A stretch of 64,000 nt of DNA, taken from NCBI RefSeq assembly GCF_030553055.1, contig NZ_CP130713.1, positions 2,790,001 to 2,854,000 on the forward strand, read 5' to 3'. A program made the translations under genes and the position numbers. Of this stretch, positions 24,001 through 31,484 are shown one piece after another (the first letter of the stretch is position 1; the number at the start of each line of letters is the position of its first letter). Source of the DNA: Streptomyces sp. XD-27 (lineage in GTDB: Bacteria > Actinomycetota > Actinomycetes > Streptomycetales > Streptomycetaceae). Under the pieces are notes generated by a model. That model searched no databases. It worked only from the letters and a program-made list of their open reading frames with translations, and was not told the origin of the DNA.

Positions 24001-25336
24001 GCCTCGATGGGGTCGCCGAGCGTCGTGCCCGTACCGTGCGCCTCGACGGCGTCGACGTCGGCGGCGGTCAGCCGGGCGTTGGCCAGGGCCTGGCGGATGA
24101 CGCGCTGCTGGGCGGGGCCGCTGGGGGCGGTGAGGCCGTTGCTGGCGCCGTCCTGGTTGATGGCGGTGCCGCGGATGACGGCCAGCACCTGGTGGCCGTT
24201 GGCTTGCGCGTCGGCCAGCCGCTCGACCAGCAGCATGCCGACGCCTTCGCCCCACGCGGTGCCGTCGGCGGCGGCCGCGAACGGCTTGCAGCGGCCGTCC
24301 GGGGCGAGCCCGCGCTGGCGGCTGAAGGCGATGAACGAGCCGGGGTTGGCCATGACGGCGACGCCGCCGGCCAGGGCGAGGGGGCATTCGCCGTTGCGCA
24401 GTGCCTGGACGGCCAGGTGGAGCGCGACCAGCGACGAGGAGCAGGCCGTGTCGACGGTGACGGTGGGGCCCTCGAAGCCGAAGGTGTAGGCGATCCGGCC
24501 GGAGGCGACGCTGGCGGCGTTGCCGGTGACCAGGTAGCCCTCCAGGCCCGCCTCGGCCTCGTGCAGGCGGGGGCCGTAGTCCTGGGTCTCGGCGCCGACG
24601 AACACTCCGGCCTGGCCGCCGCGCAGTGCCGTGGGGTCGATCCCGGCGCGTTCGAACGCCTCCCAGGAGGTCTCCAGCAGCAGCCGCTGCTGCGGGTCCA
24701 TGGCGAGGGCCTCGCGCGGCGAGATACCGAAGAACGCCGGGTCGAACTGGTCGGCGTCGTGCAGGAATCCGCCGGCGCGGGTGTAGCTGCTGCCCGGGGT
24801 GTCGGGGTCGGGGTCGTACAGCCCGGCGAGGTCCCAGCCGCGGCTGGTGGGGAATGCGGAAATGGCGTCCCGCTCGTCCGCGACGAGATTCCACAGGTCT
24901 TCGGGGAATGGACGCCACCGGGGAATCGGCAGCTCATTCCGATAATGGCAACAGGCTCATCGCCGGCAAAGGAAGCGGTGACGACCCGCCCGGTGTCCGC
25001 CTCGGACTCCCCCAGCAGCGCGGCGCGCAGGTGGGTGACGAGGTCGTGCGGGGTGGGGTGGTCGAAGGCGAGGGTGACGGGCAGCCGCAGCCCGGTGGCG
25101 GCGGTCAGCCGGGCGTGCAGGTCGACGGCGGCGAGCGAGTCGAAGCCCAGGTCCAGGAAGGAGCGGTGGGGTTCGAGGAGCTCGGGCGCGTTGTCCCGCA
25201 GGGCGGCCCGGACGAGGACGGCGACCCAGTCCCACAGCGTTTCGGTGCGCTCGGTCTCGGGCAGCTCCGCGAGCCGCTGCTGCCACGACGCCACCGGCGT
25301 GTGCTCGGGCGTGAAATCCTCGGACTCACTCATCAT
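1..25336 (-). CDS. Giant type I modular polyketide synthase (partial, three apparent frameshifts)
   Basis: This appears to be one reading unit of more than 8,400 codons that continues beyond the window start. It begins ATGATGAGTGAG at 25336 and encodes loading ACP, then KS-AT-KR-ACP, KS-AT-KR-ACP, KS-AT-DH-KR-ACP, KS-AT-KR-ACP and KS-AT-KR (cut). Every KS shows TACSSS, AHGTGT and NIGHTQ. Every AT shows GHSIGE and HAFH, which predicts malonyl-CoA. The reading frame breaks near 24903-24906, 9784-9787 and about 1890-1935; each is explained by one missing base in a C/G run, and protein similarity resumes at once on the other side. Either the sequence has homopolymer errors or the gene is a pseudogene. 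No stop or start separates the modules, so I treat it as one polypeptide. The product is predicted to be mostly 1,3-polyol with one alkene. It has its own upstream region (25337-25527) and is isolated from the next gene by a strong terminator. Confidence 0.9.
958..1227 (-). repeat. 90-bp in-frame tandem repeat, collagen-like Gly-X-Y segment
   Basis: About three copies with a 90-bp period (equivalent points at 1021, 1111 and 1201), the middle ones essentially identical. Each codes for 30 residues including [20 protein letters not shown]. It sits inside a longer Gly/Pro-rich insert at about 850-1372 between the structural and catalytic halves of KR5. The period being a multiple of three shows that it is translated in frame. 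Confidence 0.85.
1890..1935 (-). other. Apparent frameshift 3 in the module 5 KR
   Basis: Upstream coding ([14 protein letters not shown]) and downstream coding ([16 protein letters not shown]) both match the structural KR but lie in different frames. A single missing base fits, most simply in the C5 run at 1920-1924. The exact place is uncertain because the intervening Gly-rich stretch is not conserved. Confidence 0.65.
2533..2721 (-). repeat. 27-bp tandem repeat in the AT5-KR5 linker
   Basis: Units start at 2533, 2560, 2587, 2614 and 2641, with degenerate copies at 2668 and 2695. They encode nine-residue repeats of the form MPGHATGEG. The other modules have no equivalent at this place, so it is a recent local expansion in a flexible linker. 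Confidence 0.85.
7051..7092 (-). repeat. GD dipeptide repeat ahead of KR4
   Basis: A short run of GGN GAN codons codes for [15 protein letters not shown] in the linker between AT4 and the KR4 structural half, in the window where other modules have a short [14 protein letters not shown] segment. Confidence 0.75.
9784..9787 (-). other. Apparent frameshift 1 (C4 where C5 expected) in KS4
   Basis: The code reads GGVRTP and then leaves frame; with one extra C it continues [13 protein letters not shown]. The homologous site in KS5 (5107-5111) has five bases in this run and an intact frame. A sequencing or assembly homopolymer error, or a real mutation, are both possible. Confidence 0.8.
10330..10420 (-). 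repeat. Thr/Asp/Ala-rich insert after KR3
   Basis: The code for [24 protein letters not shown] residues forms imperfect short repeats between KR3 and ACP3, next to a Tyr/Ala-rich stretch. It is probably a disordered linker. Confidence 0.7.
11160..11345 (-). repeat. Thr/Gly/Ser/Pro-rich insert in KR3
   Basis: A low-complexity stretch of GTGT, GSGT and GPGPGS-type residues lies directly before the Rossmann start [11 protein letters not shown] of KR3. It occupies the same structural-to-catalytic KR linker that is expanded in module 5. Confidence 0.75.
15350..15880 (-). repeat. Near-identical ACP-KS junction, copy at modules 2/3
   Basis: The DNA coding for the KS3 N-terminus (about 15350-15560) and ACP2 (about 15700-15850) matches that of KS2 (about 19990-20210) and ACP1 (about 20320-20475) almost base for base. 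The interdomain linker between them differs. This points to recent duplication or gene conversion and is a risk point for assembly. Confidence 0.75.
15600..20254 (-). other. PKS module 2: KS-AT-KR-ACP
   Basis: KS at about 18970-20250 with TACSSS, malonyl-type AT at about 17740-18660 (HAFH), KR at about 16070-17640 with LDD (B-type) and FSSFAG/NYAAGN, and ACP at about 15700-15960. The beta-keto group should be reduced to hydroxyl. DNA at the KS start and the ACP is nearly identical to the module 3 KS start and the module 1 ACP, which indicates recent module duplication or gene conversion. The KR linker carries a shorter GGSGGG run at the same place where module 1 has GSGSGSG. Confidence 0.85.
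19990..20500 (-). repeat. Near-identical ACP-KS junction, copy at modules 1/2
   Basis: Partner of the 15350-15880 copy. The shared blocks code for the KS start ([20 protein letters not shown]) and for ACP helices ([20 protein letters not shown]). Confidence 0.75.
20255..24974 (-). other. PKS module 1: KS-AT-KR-ACP
   Basis: The KS lies at about 23690-24970 (TACSSS, AHGTGT and NIGHTQ intact, but with a frameshift near its N-terminus at 24903-24906). The AT lies at about 22370-23280 with GQGSQ, GHSIGE and HAFH (malonyl type). The KR spans about 20700-22290. Its catalytic half begins [11 protein letters not shown] and has LDD (B-type, D-hydroxyl prediction) and FSSISG/NYAAAN. The ACP ([11 protein letters not shown]) is at about 20320-20580. 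There is no DH or ER, so a beta-hydroxy unit is predicted. The linker between the structural and catalytic KR halves carries a short GSGSGSG run just before EDQVAVR. Confidence 0.85.
24903..24906 (-). other. Apparent frameshift 2 (C4 where C5 expected) in KS1
   Basis: On the minus strand the code reads ...GVHSP and then leaves frame. Restoring one C in the CCCC run gives [14 protein letters not shown], a normal KS N-terminus, in the frame used by the next 5,000 codons. It is the same conserved SPEEL/TPEEL motif as the break at 9784. Confidence 0.8.
24975..25336 (-). other. PKS loading ACP domain
   Basis: The PKS N-terminus is an acyl carrier protein with no KS, AT or CoA-ligase before it. 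The phosphopantetheine motif is [11 protein letters not shown], with the Ser codon at 25136-25138. The first KS ([16 protein letters not shown]) follows after a short linker. A naked loading ACP implies that the starter is delivered in trans by another enzyme. The discrete PKS operon at 38-53 kb is the obvious local source, but this link is inference. There is no recognisable docking helix before the ACP. Confidence 0.8.
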
Positions 25337-25417
25337 CGCGCCCCATTACCCCCGCAGACATAATCCAAGACCGTTGCCAGCCTTACACAGGGCAGGAACC
25401 CGAGAAACCCCTTCAAA

Positions 25418-25435
25418 CCCCCTATGCACCCCTAT
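25418..25435 (-). promoter_or_regulatory. TAGGGG direct repeats upstream of the PKS
   Basis: In the 190-bp region before the PKS start, the minus strand has ATAGGGG and ATAGGGGG spaced 11 bp apart. The TAGGGG core also forms the arms of the palindrome before the thioesterase gene (36255-36275). They may be sites for a shared cluster regulator such as the LAL protein; this is inference. I could not pick a convincing -10/-35 pair here. Confidence 0.35.
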
Positions 25436-25527
25436 TTTTCTATCGGGGCACACAATTCATCGGAGATTATCCAGGGTGCCCGAGAATTCCGCGCCAGACA
25501 AGGAATTCCTTTCCCCTGGACATAATT

Positions 25528-25568
25528 AGAGGTGGAGGGGCGGCCTTGCGGTCCGCCCCTCCACCTCT
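25528..25568 (-). terminator. Strong hairpin between the bPH genes and the PKS
   Basis: A perfect 16-bp stem with a 9-nt loop; arm GAGGTGGAGGGGCGG at 25529-25543 pairs with 25553-25567. It lies just downstream of the stop of the leftward bPH gene (25597) and ahead of the PKS promoter region, so it separates the two units. No long T run follows, as is usual for Streptomyces. Confidence 0.8.
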
Positions 25569-25596
25569 CGGGGGATGCGCCAGTTGGTCTTGTGGG

Positions 25597-27144
25597 TCAG
25601 CCGCGGTCCGGCGCCCGTTCGATGAACGGGGCGAGCAGCTGGGGTACGGCGCCTTCGGCGAGCATCAGCCCTTCGGTGACGGGCACGTCGCGGACCTTGT
25701 AGACGCCGTCGCCGGCGGCCGTGGTGGCGCCGAGGGTGAGCAGTCCGGCCCGGCGTTGGAAGGGGGCCCGGGAGATCTTCCAGCCGATGATGCCGTCGCG
25801 CTGCAGGGCGACGGTGCGGCGGGCGAACGTCCCCGAGCTCGCCACCAGGTAGCGGCCGCGCAGGCCGTGGCCGAGGGCCCGGTAGGCGTCGTAGGCGAAG
25901 GCCAGCAGCAGCGGCAGCAGGACGGCGGCGGTGATCCAGCCCGCGGTGACGAGCGTGGGGCCGAGCCACAGGCCGAGGCCGACGGGTACGGCGGCGATGA
26001 GGGCCGTGGCGGTGACCGCGCGGCTGATCCGGCGGCGCAGGGCTGCCCTGGGGTGCGCGGTCAGGCCGGCCCGTTCGGTGAGGGCCGGGTGGTCCACGAG
26101 CACGTCGGCGGCGACCCGGCGGGCCTCGTCGCGGGGGGTGGGCGGGGTCAGGACGCGGCGCCTGCGGTTGTCCTCCTGATTGCCCAGGCCGCTGGCCACG
26201 GCGTGCAGTTTGGCGCCCTTGGCCCAGCGCAGCGGGATCGGTTCGATCAGTTCGACGCCGCGCAGCCGACGTGCCTCGATGCTGACGGAGCGGGTGACGA
26301 GCAGTCCGCGGCGGATCCGGAACATGCCGCCTTCGGCGCGCTCCAGCCGGTAGCCGGACCAGCTCTCGATGAAGGCGCCGGTGGAACCGGCGATCCCGAG
26401 GACCACGACGACGGCGGCGGCCACCAGGAGTCCGTACCACAGGGGTACGGAGCCGAAGCGGTGCTCCAGGTCCTTGACGACGCCGAGTTCGAGGGGGTCG
26501 ACCTTCATCTCGCGCAGCGTGCGGTAGAGGCTGCCGGCGACCACGAAGACGCCGCCGACGCCCCAGACGCTCAGCGGGCCGTACCGCAGCCAGGACCAGT
26601 CGAGTTCGCTGATCGGGCCGTCCTGCCGGACCGGTGCCGCGCCGCGGCCCGCGTCGCGCCGCTCGATGATCTGGCGGCGCAGCTCGACGGCGTCGGTCGT
26701 GCGGATGCCTTCGAGGGCGAGGGCGCGGCCGCCGGCGGCGGACTGCTCGCCGGTGCCGATCCGGAGGGTGGTGAGCCCGAAGAGGCGGTGCAGGGGGTTG
26801 GCGGTGAGGTCGACGCTGCGGATCCGGTCGAGGGGGATCGACCGCTCGCTGCGGAAGAAGCGGCCGGAGTGGAGTTCGACCCGGTCGTCGGTGACCCGGT
26901 AGCGGGTGGTGGCCAGCCGCATCAGGCCGATGCCGCTGACGACGAGGAAGGTGAGGAACAGCGAGCCGAGGGTGATCAGGACCTGGAGGTTGGTCTCGCC
27001 GCCGCCGAGCGCGAGGCTGAGCGCGAACAGGGCCGCGGGCGAGGCGAGGATGCTCAGGTTGACCAGGACGAGCCGGCCGCTGAGCCGCCCCCATTCGGGC
27101 TGCGCCGCGTGGGCCCGCCGCCGGACCGCGGTCTCGGGGGTCAC
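25597..27144 (-). CDS. PH domain-containing membrane protein (YdbT-like)
   Basis: A 515-aa protein with repeated bacterial PH (bPH_2) domains and hydrophobic helix pairs. The start of a PH repeat is seen at YRVTDDRVELHSGRFFRSERSIPLDRIRSVDL, which I quote only by its key pieces: a beta-hairpin followed by IPLDRIR. Later repeats contain SIEARRLRGVELIEPI and VALQRDGIIGWKI. Starts with GTG at 27144, overlapping the stop of the upstream partner (GTGA). The pairing matches the YdbS/YdbT operon of Bacillus, whose members are membrane proteins of poorly known role linked to resistance to secreted antimicrobials. It is probably core genome, not part of the PKS cluster. Confidence 0.8.
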   Translation of the reverse strand: MTPETAVRRRAHAAQPEWGRLSGRLVLVNLSILASPAALFALSLALGGGETNLQVLITLGSLFLTFLVVSGIGLMRLATTRYRVTDDRVELHSGRFFRSERSIPLDRIRSVDLTANPLHRLFGLTTLRIGTGEQSAAGGRALALEGIRTTDAVELRRQIIERRDAGRGAAPVRQDGPISELDWSWLRYGPLSVWGVGGVFVVAGSLYRTLREMKVDPLELGVVKDLEHRFGSVPLWYGLLVAAAVVVVLGIAGSTGAFIESWSGYRLERAEGGMFRIRRGLLVTRSVSIEARRLRGVELIEPIPLRWAKGAKLHAVASGLGNQEDNRRRRVLTPPTPRDEARRVAADVLVDHPALTERAGLTAHPRAALRRRISRAVTATALIAAVPVGLGLWLGPTLVTAGWITAAVLLPLLLAFAYDAYRALGHGLRGRYLVASSGTFARRTVALQRDGIIGWKISRAPFQRRAGLLTLGATTAAGDGVYKVRDVPVTEGLMLAEGAVPQLLAPFIERAPDRG

Positions 27145-27641
27145 GTCGCGTCTCCCGGTGTGGCCTGGGTGAACCGGGTCAGGTGCGCCACGAGATCGTC
27201 GGCGACCCGGTGGTCGAGGCCCTTGATCTTCACCGCGCCGGCGGCGGAGGCGGTGGTCACGGTGACGCCGGAGAGCCCGAACATCTGCTGGAGCGGCCCG
27301 CGCAGGGTGTCCACCGTCTGGATGCGGGACAGCGGTACGACGCGCCACTGCTGCCACAGCCAGCCGGAGGCGGCGTAGACCGCCTGGTCGGTGGCCTCCC
27401 AGCGGTGGACCCGGTAGCGCCAGGCCGGCATGACGGCCATGTAGAGCAGGCCGGGAACGGCGGAGATGAGCGTGGCCCAGGCGAAGAACGCGCGGGTGGG
27501 CGGGATGGAGAGGGACAGGATCCCGAAGGTGAGCGGCAGGGGCAGGGCGAACAGCGCCGACTGCAGGGTCCACCAGCCGATCGCGCGGCTGCCGACCCGG
27601 TGGCGAGGCGGCCGGAGCCTCACGTTCCCGTTGTGTTCCAC
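27141..27641 (-). CDS. PH domain-containing membrane protein (YdbS-like)
   Basis: A 166-aa protein with two N-terminal membrane helices (about residues 20-65) followed by one bacterial PH domain (YRVHRWEATDQAVYAASGWL then VVPLSRIQTVDTLRGPLQ). The GTG start at 27641 has GAGGGTG about eight bases upstream; an alternative GTG at 27668 would add nine residues. It is translationally coupled to the larger YdbT-like gene. The two probably form a membrane complex. Confidence 0.8.
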   Translation of the reverse strand: MEHNGNVRLRPPRHRVGSRAIGWWTLQSALFALPLPLTFGILSLSIPPTRAFFAWATLISAVPGLLYMAVMPAWRYRVHRWEATDQAVYAASGWLWQQWRVVPLSRIQTVDTLRGPLQQMFGLSGVTVTTASAAGAVKIKGLDHRVADDLVAHLTRFTQATPGDAT

Positions 27642-27694
27642 TGCTTCACCCTCGCTCTTGCGTCTCACGCTGTTGACTGCCCGCTGACGCCAGG

Positions 27695-28258
27695 TCAGCT
27701 CACCGGGCCGGTGCCGCCGACGGGCTGCCCGGCGCCCGGCAGCGGGGCCTGCGCCGCCGCGGCCCGCACCTTGCGCATCTTGGTCAGCAGGACGGCGGTA
27801 CGGGTCAGCACCATGGCCAGCGACATGAAGACGAAGGCGTTGGCGTAGGCGTCCTCGCCGCTGATCTTGTTCTCGATGGAGAAGCGGATGAGGTCAGCGG
27901 TGAACCAGTGCTCGGCCCCGTAGGCGAAGACGATGCGCCCGCAGGAGAGCACCACCCACACCAGCGCGTAGCCGATGCCGCCGACGGTGTAGATCTCGCC
28001 GGACTCGTGCCGGTAGGCGGGGAGCAGCGTACCGGCGATCAATCCGCAGATCACCCCCACCCCGACCCCTACGAGCTGGAGCGACAGATCGTTCCCCTGG
28101 GTGGGGAAGGAGTGCACGAAGATCGCGATCACGACGGCGACCGCGATCACCGAGCGCACCATGCGCATCGTGGTGATGCGGCGGTGCCCGATGTCGGTGG
28201 CCAGGATGATGATCAGAATCGTGCCGCTGGCGACGAGTGCGGACATGAACTGGCTCAT
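27695..28258 (-). CDS. CcdC/DUF1453-like integral membrane protein
   Basis: A 187-aa protein starting MSQFMSALVASG with a Shine-Dalgarno-like GGGAG about ten bases upstream. It has about five hydrophobic helices (for example ILIIILATDIGH, VRSVIAVAVVIAIFVHSF and LVGVGVGVICGLIAGTLLPA) and a positively charged, Ala/Pro-rich C-terminus. The architecture fits DUF1453/CcdC-type membrane proteins of unknown function. It is divergent from the two-component system and shares a 175-bp intergenic region with it, a common Streptomyces arrangement that hints at regulation by that system. Confidence 0.65.
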   Translation of the reverse strand: MSQFMSALVASGTILIIILATDIGHRRITTMRMVRSVIAVAVVIAIFVHSFPTQGNDLSLQLVGVGVGVICGLIAGTLLPAYRHESGEIYTVGGIGYALVWVVLSCGRIVFAYGAEHWFTADLIRFSIENKISGEDAYANAFVFMSLAMVLTRTAVLLTKMRKVRAAAAQAPLPGAGQPVGGTGPVS

Positions 28259-28433
28259 ATGACGACTCCCGGCCGTACTGGGTTGTTCGCGTGCTGTTCG
28301 CGTGCTGCGTTGCACTTCAATGTGGTGTCTCCACGCTAGGCCGGTGACCGGCGTCGCCGGGACGACTGAACGGTGGGTTCCCCGTGTCAACCGACCGGTG
28401 GACACGGCGGACACGCGTGGTAGGACTGGTGGC

Positions 28434-29678
28434 GTGCTCAATCACCCTCAGGGGGACGTGCCGGAGGCCGGCGCGTACTACGGCCCCGAGTCGGGAACCC
28501 GCTGGTTCGGCCTGTGGGACGGCTTCTTCGCCGTCTCGTATCTCGTCACCGCCGTCTTACTGTTCATCTCCGGCGGCGAGCAGGTGTACCACTCCGTCGG
28601 CATCGGCGCGCTGACCCTGATCGTGCCCTGGTACGCGGCCCTCGGCCGGGGGCTGATGATCAGCGACACGACGGGGCCGCGGAACCTGGTCTTCGCCGCG
28701 GGCCTGCTGGTGCTGTTCGCCGGGACCACCGCGTTCAACCTGGCGGGCGCCTTCGCCCTGTTCGCCATCGTCCCCATGCTCATCATGAGCCTGCCGATGC
28801 GTACGGCCGTCGTGCTGGTGACGGTGGCCAACTTCTGGCCGGTGGCCGTGGCGTGGCTGCACGGCGGCAGCCTGGGCATGGACGCGCTGACCATCCTGCC
28901 CATCGCCCTGCTGAGCATCGGCCTGTCGGTCCTGCTCGGCATGTGGATCAAGCGGGTGGTACGGCAGAGCAAGGAGCGCGGCCGGTTGATCGAGCAGCTG
29001 CGGCAGAGCCGGGAGCGGGTGGCCAGGCTCTCCCACGAGGCCGGCATCGCCGCCGAGCGCGAGCGGCTGGCCCGGGAGATCCACGACACCCTCGCCCAGG
29101 GCCTGACCAGCATCATCTCCCTCGTACAGGCCGCCGAGTCGGAGGTCGGCAGCGCCCCGGAGCTGGCCCGTACCCATCTCGCCCTGGCCGGGCGGGTGGC
29201 CAAGGAGTCCCTGGCCGAGGCGCGCGACTTCGTCGCCGCCCTCACCCCGCCCGCGCTGCGCGGCAGCTCTCTGGTGCAGGCGGTGCGCCGGCAGGCGGAG
29301 GGCCTGGTCGCCGAGACCGGACTGGACGTCAGGTGCTCGGTCCAGGGCGAGGAGAAGCCCCTGCCGATGGCGGTCAGCGTGGTGCTGCTGCGCGCGGTGC
29401 AGGAGGCCATCGCCAACGTACGCAAGCACGCCACCCGGGCCCGGGTGGTCGACGTGGTGGTGGCGTACGACGAGGACACCGTCCGGGTGCTGATCAGCGA
29501 CGACGGCCAGGGCTTCGCCGCGGACGAGCGGCAGGAGGGGTACGGTCTGCGCGGCATGCAGGCGCGCGTGGAGGAGATCAGCGGGGCGGCGACCGTCACC
29601 AGCCGACCGGGCGCGGGCACCACCGTCGAGGTGGCGGTGCCCCTGGAGACGCCGACGACCGAGGCCATCAGCGGGTGA
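28434..29678 (+). CDS. Sensor histidine kinase (NarL-partner type, HisKA_3)
   Basis: A 414-aa membrane kinase. The N-terminal half has about six hydrophobic helices and no large extracellular loop. The dimerisation/phosphoacceptor segment is ERLAREIHDTLAQGLTSI with the conserved His, followed by an HATPase domain with N-box QEAIANVRKHA, G1 DDGQGF and G2 GYGLRGM. It starts GTG CTC AAT at 28434. Codon 42 (28557-28559) is TTA, the rare codon read by bldA tRNA, so translation may be developmentally timed. The response regulator follows five bases after the stop. The signal is unknown. Confidence 0.9.
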   Translation: MLNHPQGDVPEAGAYYGPESGTRWFGLWDGFFAVSYLVTAVLLFISGGEQVYHSVGIGALTLIVPWYAALGRGLMISDTTGPRNLVFAAGLLVLFAGTTAFNLAGAFALFAIVPMLIMSLPMRTAVVLVTVANFWPVAVAWLHGGSLGMDALTILPIALLSIGLSVLLGMWIKRVVRQSKERGRLIEQLRQSRERVARLSHEAGIAAERERLAREIHDTLAQGLTSIISLVQAAESEVGSAPELARTHLALAGRVAKESLAEARDFVAALTPPALRGSSLVQAVRRQAEGLVAETGLDVRCSVQGEEKPLPMAVSVVLLRAVQEAIANVRKHATRARVVDVVVAYDEDTVRVLISDDGQGFAADERQEGYGLRGMQARVEEISGAATVTSRPGAGTTVEVAVPLETPTTEAISG

Positions 29679-29683
29679 GGAAC

Positions 29684-30319
29684 ATGTCCCAAGGAAAGCC
29701 GATCGCGGTCCTGCTGGCCGACGACCATCCGGTGGTGCGCGAGGGCCTGAGCGCGATGCTGGAGTCCGCCGACGGCATCACGGTCGTCGGCCAGGCGGGC
29801 TCCGGCGAGGAGGCCGTCGTCCAGGCCGCCGCGCTGCGGCCGGACATCGTGCTGCTGGACCTGCGGATGGGCGGCATGGACGGCGTCGCCGCCACCGGCC
29901 ACATCCTGCGCCGGTCGCCGTCCACCAAGGTCGTCATCGTCACCACGTACGAGGACGACGCCGACATCCTGCGCGCGGTGGAGGCCGGTGCGGCGGGCTA
30001 TCTCCTCAAGGGCAGTTCGCGGCAGGAGCTGATCGACGCGGTGCACACGGCGGCCCGCGGCGAGACCGTCCTCACCCCCTCACTGGCCGGGAAGCTGTTC
30101 CGGCCGCGGACGGTGGAGCCCGCGCCGCTGTCCGGGCGCGAGTGCCAGGTGCTCCGGCTGGTCAGCCAGGGCCTGACCAACGCGGAGATCGGCGCGAAGC
30201 TGTTCATCAGCGAGGCCACCGTGAAGACCCACCTGCTGCGCGCGTACCGGAAACTCGGGGTCTCCGACCGCACGGCCGCGGTGATGGCGGCGCTGGAGCA
30301 CGGCCTGCTGACGCCCTGA
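29684..30319 (+). CDS. NarL/FixJ-family response regulator
   Basis: A 211-aa protein with a receiver domain (acidic pair D13-D14, phosphoacceptor D59 in VLLDLRMGG, switch Lys in YLLKGSS) and a C-terminal LuxR-type HTH (LSGRECQVLRLVSQGLTNAEIG, of which the key part is GLTNAEIGAKLFISEATVKTH). GAGG precedes the ATG. It is coupled to the upstream kinase and should be its output regulator. Likely targets include the divergent DUF1453 gene; this is inference. Confidence 0.92.
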   Translation: MSQGKPIAVLLADDHPVVREGLSAMLESADGITVVGQAGSGEEAVVQAAALRPDIVLLDLRMGGMDGVAATGHILRRSPSTKVVIVTTYEDDADILRAVEAGAAGYLLKGSSRQELIDAVHTAARGETVLTPSLAGKLFRPRTVEPAPLSGRECQVLRLVSQGLTNAEIGAKLFISEATVKTHLLRAYRKLGVSDRTAAVMAALEHGLLTP

Positions 30320-30794
30320 CCGACTACTGACGCCCTGCCCGACCCACCCGAGCCGCCATTTCGGACATACGGCGATCAGTCGGGTTCGGGCCGGTGCGCG
30401 CGGGCGGGCGGCGCCGCACCGTTGACCGGATTCGTCCGAACTCCCTCACGACGGACGGTCCGCCCGCGGCGACACGAGAACGATTCCGACCGCTTCCGCT
30501 CTCCTTTCGATCGCATCCGCGCAGCCCGGCCACGGAATTTGTTATTCCGTCCCGAGACCCGGAAACTCCGCACCGCATTCGAGTCAGCGGAGAACCGGCG
30601 GTTTCGCGCACTTGCCGAGGGCACCGCGCATACGGGAATCGAACCAATTGAACAGCCGACTTTCCCGGCGCGCCGATGCCCGGAATCCGCCTACCTTTTC
30701 GGCTGCAACCGCCGCTACGTTCTCGTGCCAGGCAACGGGGCAAGCGCCCCGAGCAGTTGCCCACCCATTTCCCTCAGCGAAGGAAGAGGAGAAC
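30320..30794. other. 475-bp noncoding stretch
   Basis: Lies between the response regulator and the secreted-protein gene. It is less GC-rich around 30500-30660 than its surroundings, as expected for a promoter, and has a small GGAAT/ATTCC inverted repeat near 30535-30548. I see no convincing gene or RNA in it. Confidence 0.5.
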
Positions 30795-31289
30795 GTGGCG
30801 ACATTCAAGAGAACCGCCGTCGCACTGTCCGCAACCGCCCTGCTCGGCTGCGGCCTGCTGGCCGGCACCCCCGCGACCGCCGCCGACACGGCCGACGGGG
30901 ACGTCTCGTACACGTTCCAGAACATCGGAACCGACCGGAACCTCGACGCCACCGGCAACAGCTCCGTCCTGTCGTGGACCCCGGACCAGTCCGGCACGCA
31001 GGACTTCCACCTGCGCACCGGGGAGCGGCAGGGCTACCAGATCGAGAGCACGTTCCTCCCCGGCAAGTGCGCCACTGCAAAGGGCATCGGGAAGGAGGTG
31101 AAGCTCGAAAAGTGCAACACCAGCGTCCAGGCGCAGTACTGGAACTACACCGTCTCGGAGGACGGTGACACCTTCCAGAGCCGCAAGTACCCGCGCGGCT
31201 GCGTCCAGGACAACGGCAACTTCACCGCGGTGTCGCTGATGCGCTGCACCGGTGCCGAGAACCAGATGTGGATGGCGCTGACCAAGTAG
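30795..31289 (+). CDS. Small secreted protein, ricin-type lectin-like
   Basis: A 164-aa protein. The GTG start at 30795 has GAGGAGA just upstream. Residues 1-32 form a signal peptide: basic VATFKRT, hydrophobic VALSATALLGCGLLAG, and cleavage near ATAADTA. The mature part has four Cys (GKCATA, EKCNTS, RGCVQD, MRCTGA) and ends ENQMWMALTK. The W-containing C-terminus and the repeated C-x-Q/N-x pattern resemble a single ricin B-type beta-trefoil, but only weakly. It is probably extracellular; the ligand is unknown. A strong terminator follows at 31364. Confidence 0.7.
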   Translation: MATFKRTAVALSATALLGCGLLAGTPATAADTADGDVSYTFQNIGTDRNLDATGNSSVLSWTPDQSGTQDFHLRTGERQGYQIESTFLPGKCATAKGIGKEVKLEKCNTSVQAQYWNYTVSEDGDTFQSRKYPRGCVQDNGNFTAVSLMRCTGAENQMWMALTK

Positions 31290-31363
31290 CCGCGAGCCGG
31301 TGGCATCCCCGTAGCGCCACCGCGGCGGGAACTCATCCGCTGTCCCCGACCGTCCCCGGCTTC

Positions 31364-31395
31364 GATGGGCCCGGCAGACCTCTGCCGGGCCCATC
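31364..31395 (+). terminator. Intrinsic terminator after the secreted protein
   Basis: A perfect 15-bp stem (GATGGGCCCGGCAGA, 31364-31378) with a two-base loop and its complement at 31381-31395. It isolates the secreted-protein gene from the PadR operon. Confidence 0.8.
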
Positions 31396-31440
31396 ACGCG
31401 CCCGGGCGGTCCGCCGGTGCTCACGCCCCGCGAGTCCAAG

Positions 31441-31484
31441 TATCTTGCGGTGCATGGGAATGGCTGACTATCTTGCACCGCATG
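31441..31484 (+). promoter_or_regulatory. Paired operator-like repeats at the PadR start
   Basis: TATCTTGC-NNN-GCATG occurs twice, at 31441-31456 and 31469-31484, offset by 28 bp. The inner nonamers TGCGGTGCA and TGCACCGCA are also inverted complements. The second copy covers the PadR start codon. This fits autorepression by the encoded PadR protein. Confidence 0.55.

Noticed and set aside
9784..24906. Programmed ribosomal frameshifting in the PKS
   Set aside because: No slippery heptamer plus pseudoknot is evident, the homologous KS5 site is in frame, and a single missing base in a C run explains each case.
28302..28433. Longer N-terminus for the sensor kinase
   Set aside because: The extra 44 residues lack similarity to kinases and overlap the divergent promoter region; GTG at 28434 fits the membrane start better.
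30394..30651. Small gene in the gap after the response regulator
   Set aside because: Composition is Arg/Pro-rich with no ribosome site or recognisable motif, and several overlapping frames are equally open.
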